Assembly: GCA_009869945.1 (NCBI GenBank)
Contig: WIXG01000673.1
Span: 1 to 27,448, forward strand
Length of the DNA: 27,448 bases
Direction of reading: 5' to 3'
From: Mesaphorura yosii
Taxonomy: Eukaryota > Arthropoda > Collembola > Poduromorpha > Tullbergiidae
Positions 26,493-27,448 of this stretch are shown piece after piece; within the stretch, counting starts at the first letter, position 1, and each line of letters opens with the position of its first letter. A model generated the notes under the pieces. It searched no databases. It had not been told where the DNA came from and saw nothing but the letters and a program-made list of their open reading frames with translations. The position numbers and the translations under genes were made by a program.

Positions 26493-27090
26493 AAACACAG
26501 ACACGATGTGCGATTCCTCGACAGGTAACAGAGTTGAGTAGTTATCAATTATTGATTGTGAATAATAAATATTATTACGCAGGAATTCTATGGAATATCT
26601 GAAGGAGGCATTTCATAAGTTGGAATTAATATACTGTCGAGAACAAATTATCAGGTACAAAGTACAAATGATGATAGGTAGGGCGCCCAAGTAATGAATT
26701 GCTTTATATTACACAGGAATGAGCATCGACAGTTGTTCATGGCAGGTCACGAAATATTAATCAATCTTGGACTCACTCAGAATTCCTCTGGAGATCCTCA
26801 AATATTATTCGGGACGAAGTAAGGCGATCATAATTGCAACATTCATGGACTAACTTACATTGAAATTTGGGATTTCAGCAAAATTTTGAAAGATTTGCTG
26901 AAAGTACTGTTCGAACTTTCCTACTTTGAGGAGAACACGGATGAGATAGAGTAAGTATTACTGAATAGTACTTTAATTAGATTTACTACATTTATGAAAC
27001 ACCATTGTTCGCTTTGGTTTCAGCAACATCAATAACGACGCTTCGCAATACATTGCATTATTCCTGATGGATCAGCCGGCGCCGGATTAG
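26493..27090 (+). CDS. Unrecognised gene built of very small exons (5' end unresolved)
   Basis: Four exons joined by 60-73 bp introns are well supported: 26583-26654, 26717-26818, 26879-26950 and 27024-27090 (stop TAG 27088-27090). Every junction is GT..AG and phase 2, and the frame stays open throughout. The joined reading includes NSMEYLKEAFHKLEL, REQIIRNEHRQLF, GHEILINLGLTQ, KILKDLLKVLFELSYFEE and ends FLMDQPAPD. A fifth, upstream exon (about 26493-26524, reading KHRHDVRFLD, intron 26525-26582) fits the phase but has a weak acceptor, and I find no convincing start codon. The ATG at 26461 is out of phase. The text is helical, Leu- and Glu-rich, soluble, with no signal or membrane segment. 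I recognise no domain. All exons are below the size where plain open-frame searches would report them. A poly(A) signal follows at 27242. Confidence 0.6.
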
Positions 27091-27448
27091 ATGAACATTA
27101 AAAATTAACATCGCCCATTTACCCACTGCCATAAACTATGGAACTTGACTTGGTTTCTCTCTGGGTGCCCATACTTCCAAATTGTACTTTTGGGGGACAT
27201 AACCTATTTAACATATAGAATATTCATTAGCCAATATTGCAAATAAACTGAACTACTTCTTCATAGGAATTGCAAAATATATCAACGCCGTACAATTTCT
27301 TGACAAATGAGATATGTATACAGAGTTTTCCAATTTTGTGGGCATATGCTATCGAACATGGGCTGGATAAAAATTGTACGTATAATGTTGTCCTTGGTAG
27401 TTCGGCGCCGAGATCCTAAACCAAAGTAAAAGCGTTGCGAAAACTGTA
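27091..27448. other. 3' flank of the small-exon gene, AT-rich
   Basis: I see no coding content. AATAAA at 27242-27247 is the best poly(A) signal for the gene ending at 27090. Confidence 0.5.
27242..27247 (+). terminator. Poly(A) signal AATAAA after the small-exon gene
   Basis: Canonical AATAAA 152 nt downstream of the stop codon at 27088-27090 on the same strand. Confidence 0.5.

Noticed and set aside
26461..26524. ATG at 26461 as start of the small-exon gene
   Set aside because: Its frame reaches the donor at 26525 in phase 1, while the next exon needs phase 2; joining them gives a stop within eight codons.

Overview
The window looks like nuclear DNA from an arthropod, most likely a springtail (Collembola). 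Exons are GC-rich and lie in AT-rich DNA. Introns are mostly 58-141 bp with GT..AG ends. Two genes encode receptors ending in the arthropod gustatory-receptor signature (T-Y, five hydrophobic residues, Q-F/Y). They sit beside F-box and NB-ARC-like fragments and two intronless enzyme genes of fungal or bacterial type. The springtail placement is an inference from this combination. No marker gene fixes it.

Left part (1-13046): two ABCC/MRP full-type ABC transporter genes are arranged head to head. The left one (minus strand, 3017 to beyond position 1) is cut by the window edge after NBD1. The right one (plus strand, 7189-13046) is complete in seven exons and encodes about 1550 aa. Between them is a three-exon gustatory receptor (4458-6065, minus) with a striking histidine-rich loop. 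The right ABCC gene has a clear TATA plus TCAGT initiator at 6944-6981.

Middle part (13100-18810): an intronless METTL24-type membrane-anchored methyltransferase (13775-14749, minus) and a three-exon GT8 glucoside-xylosyltransferase-like gene (15805-17229, minus). The xylosyltransferase has an 8-nt first coding exon and a stem built of three identical 11-residue repeats. Each of these genes has a copy of the same 190-240 bp repeat 170-190 bp upstream of its start. To the right are decayed fragments: a piece of an NB-ARC domain and a frameshifted pair of EF-hands.

Right part (19013-27448): three consecutive intronless minus-strand genes, namely a second gustatory receptor, a short-chain dehydrogenase/reductase whose catalytic tyrosine position is Phe, and a secreted M36 fungalysin metalloprotease. 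The last two are the best horizontal-transfer candidates. The DNA after the dehydrogenase is a diverged copy of the fungalysin stop codon and 3' UTR. Next come an orphan promoter-like site, an F-box/LRR gene broken by an in-frame TGA, a short tandem repeat, and an unrecognised plus-strand gene made of very small exons (26493-27090).

The genes do not form one pathway. The main themes are export of conjugated xenobiotics (ABCC), contact chemosensation (GR), Golgi glycan modification (xylosyltransferase and perhaps the methyltransferase), and acquired secreted or metabolic enzymes. I found no CRISPR array, rRNA, tRNA or autonomous transposon.
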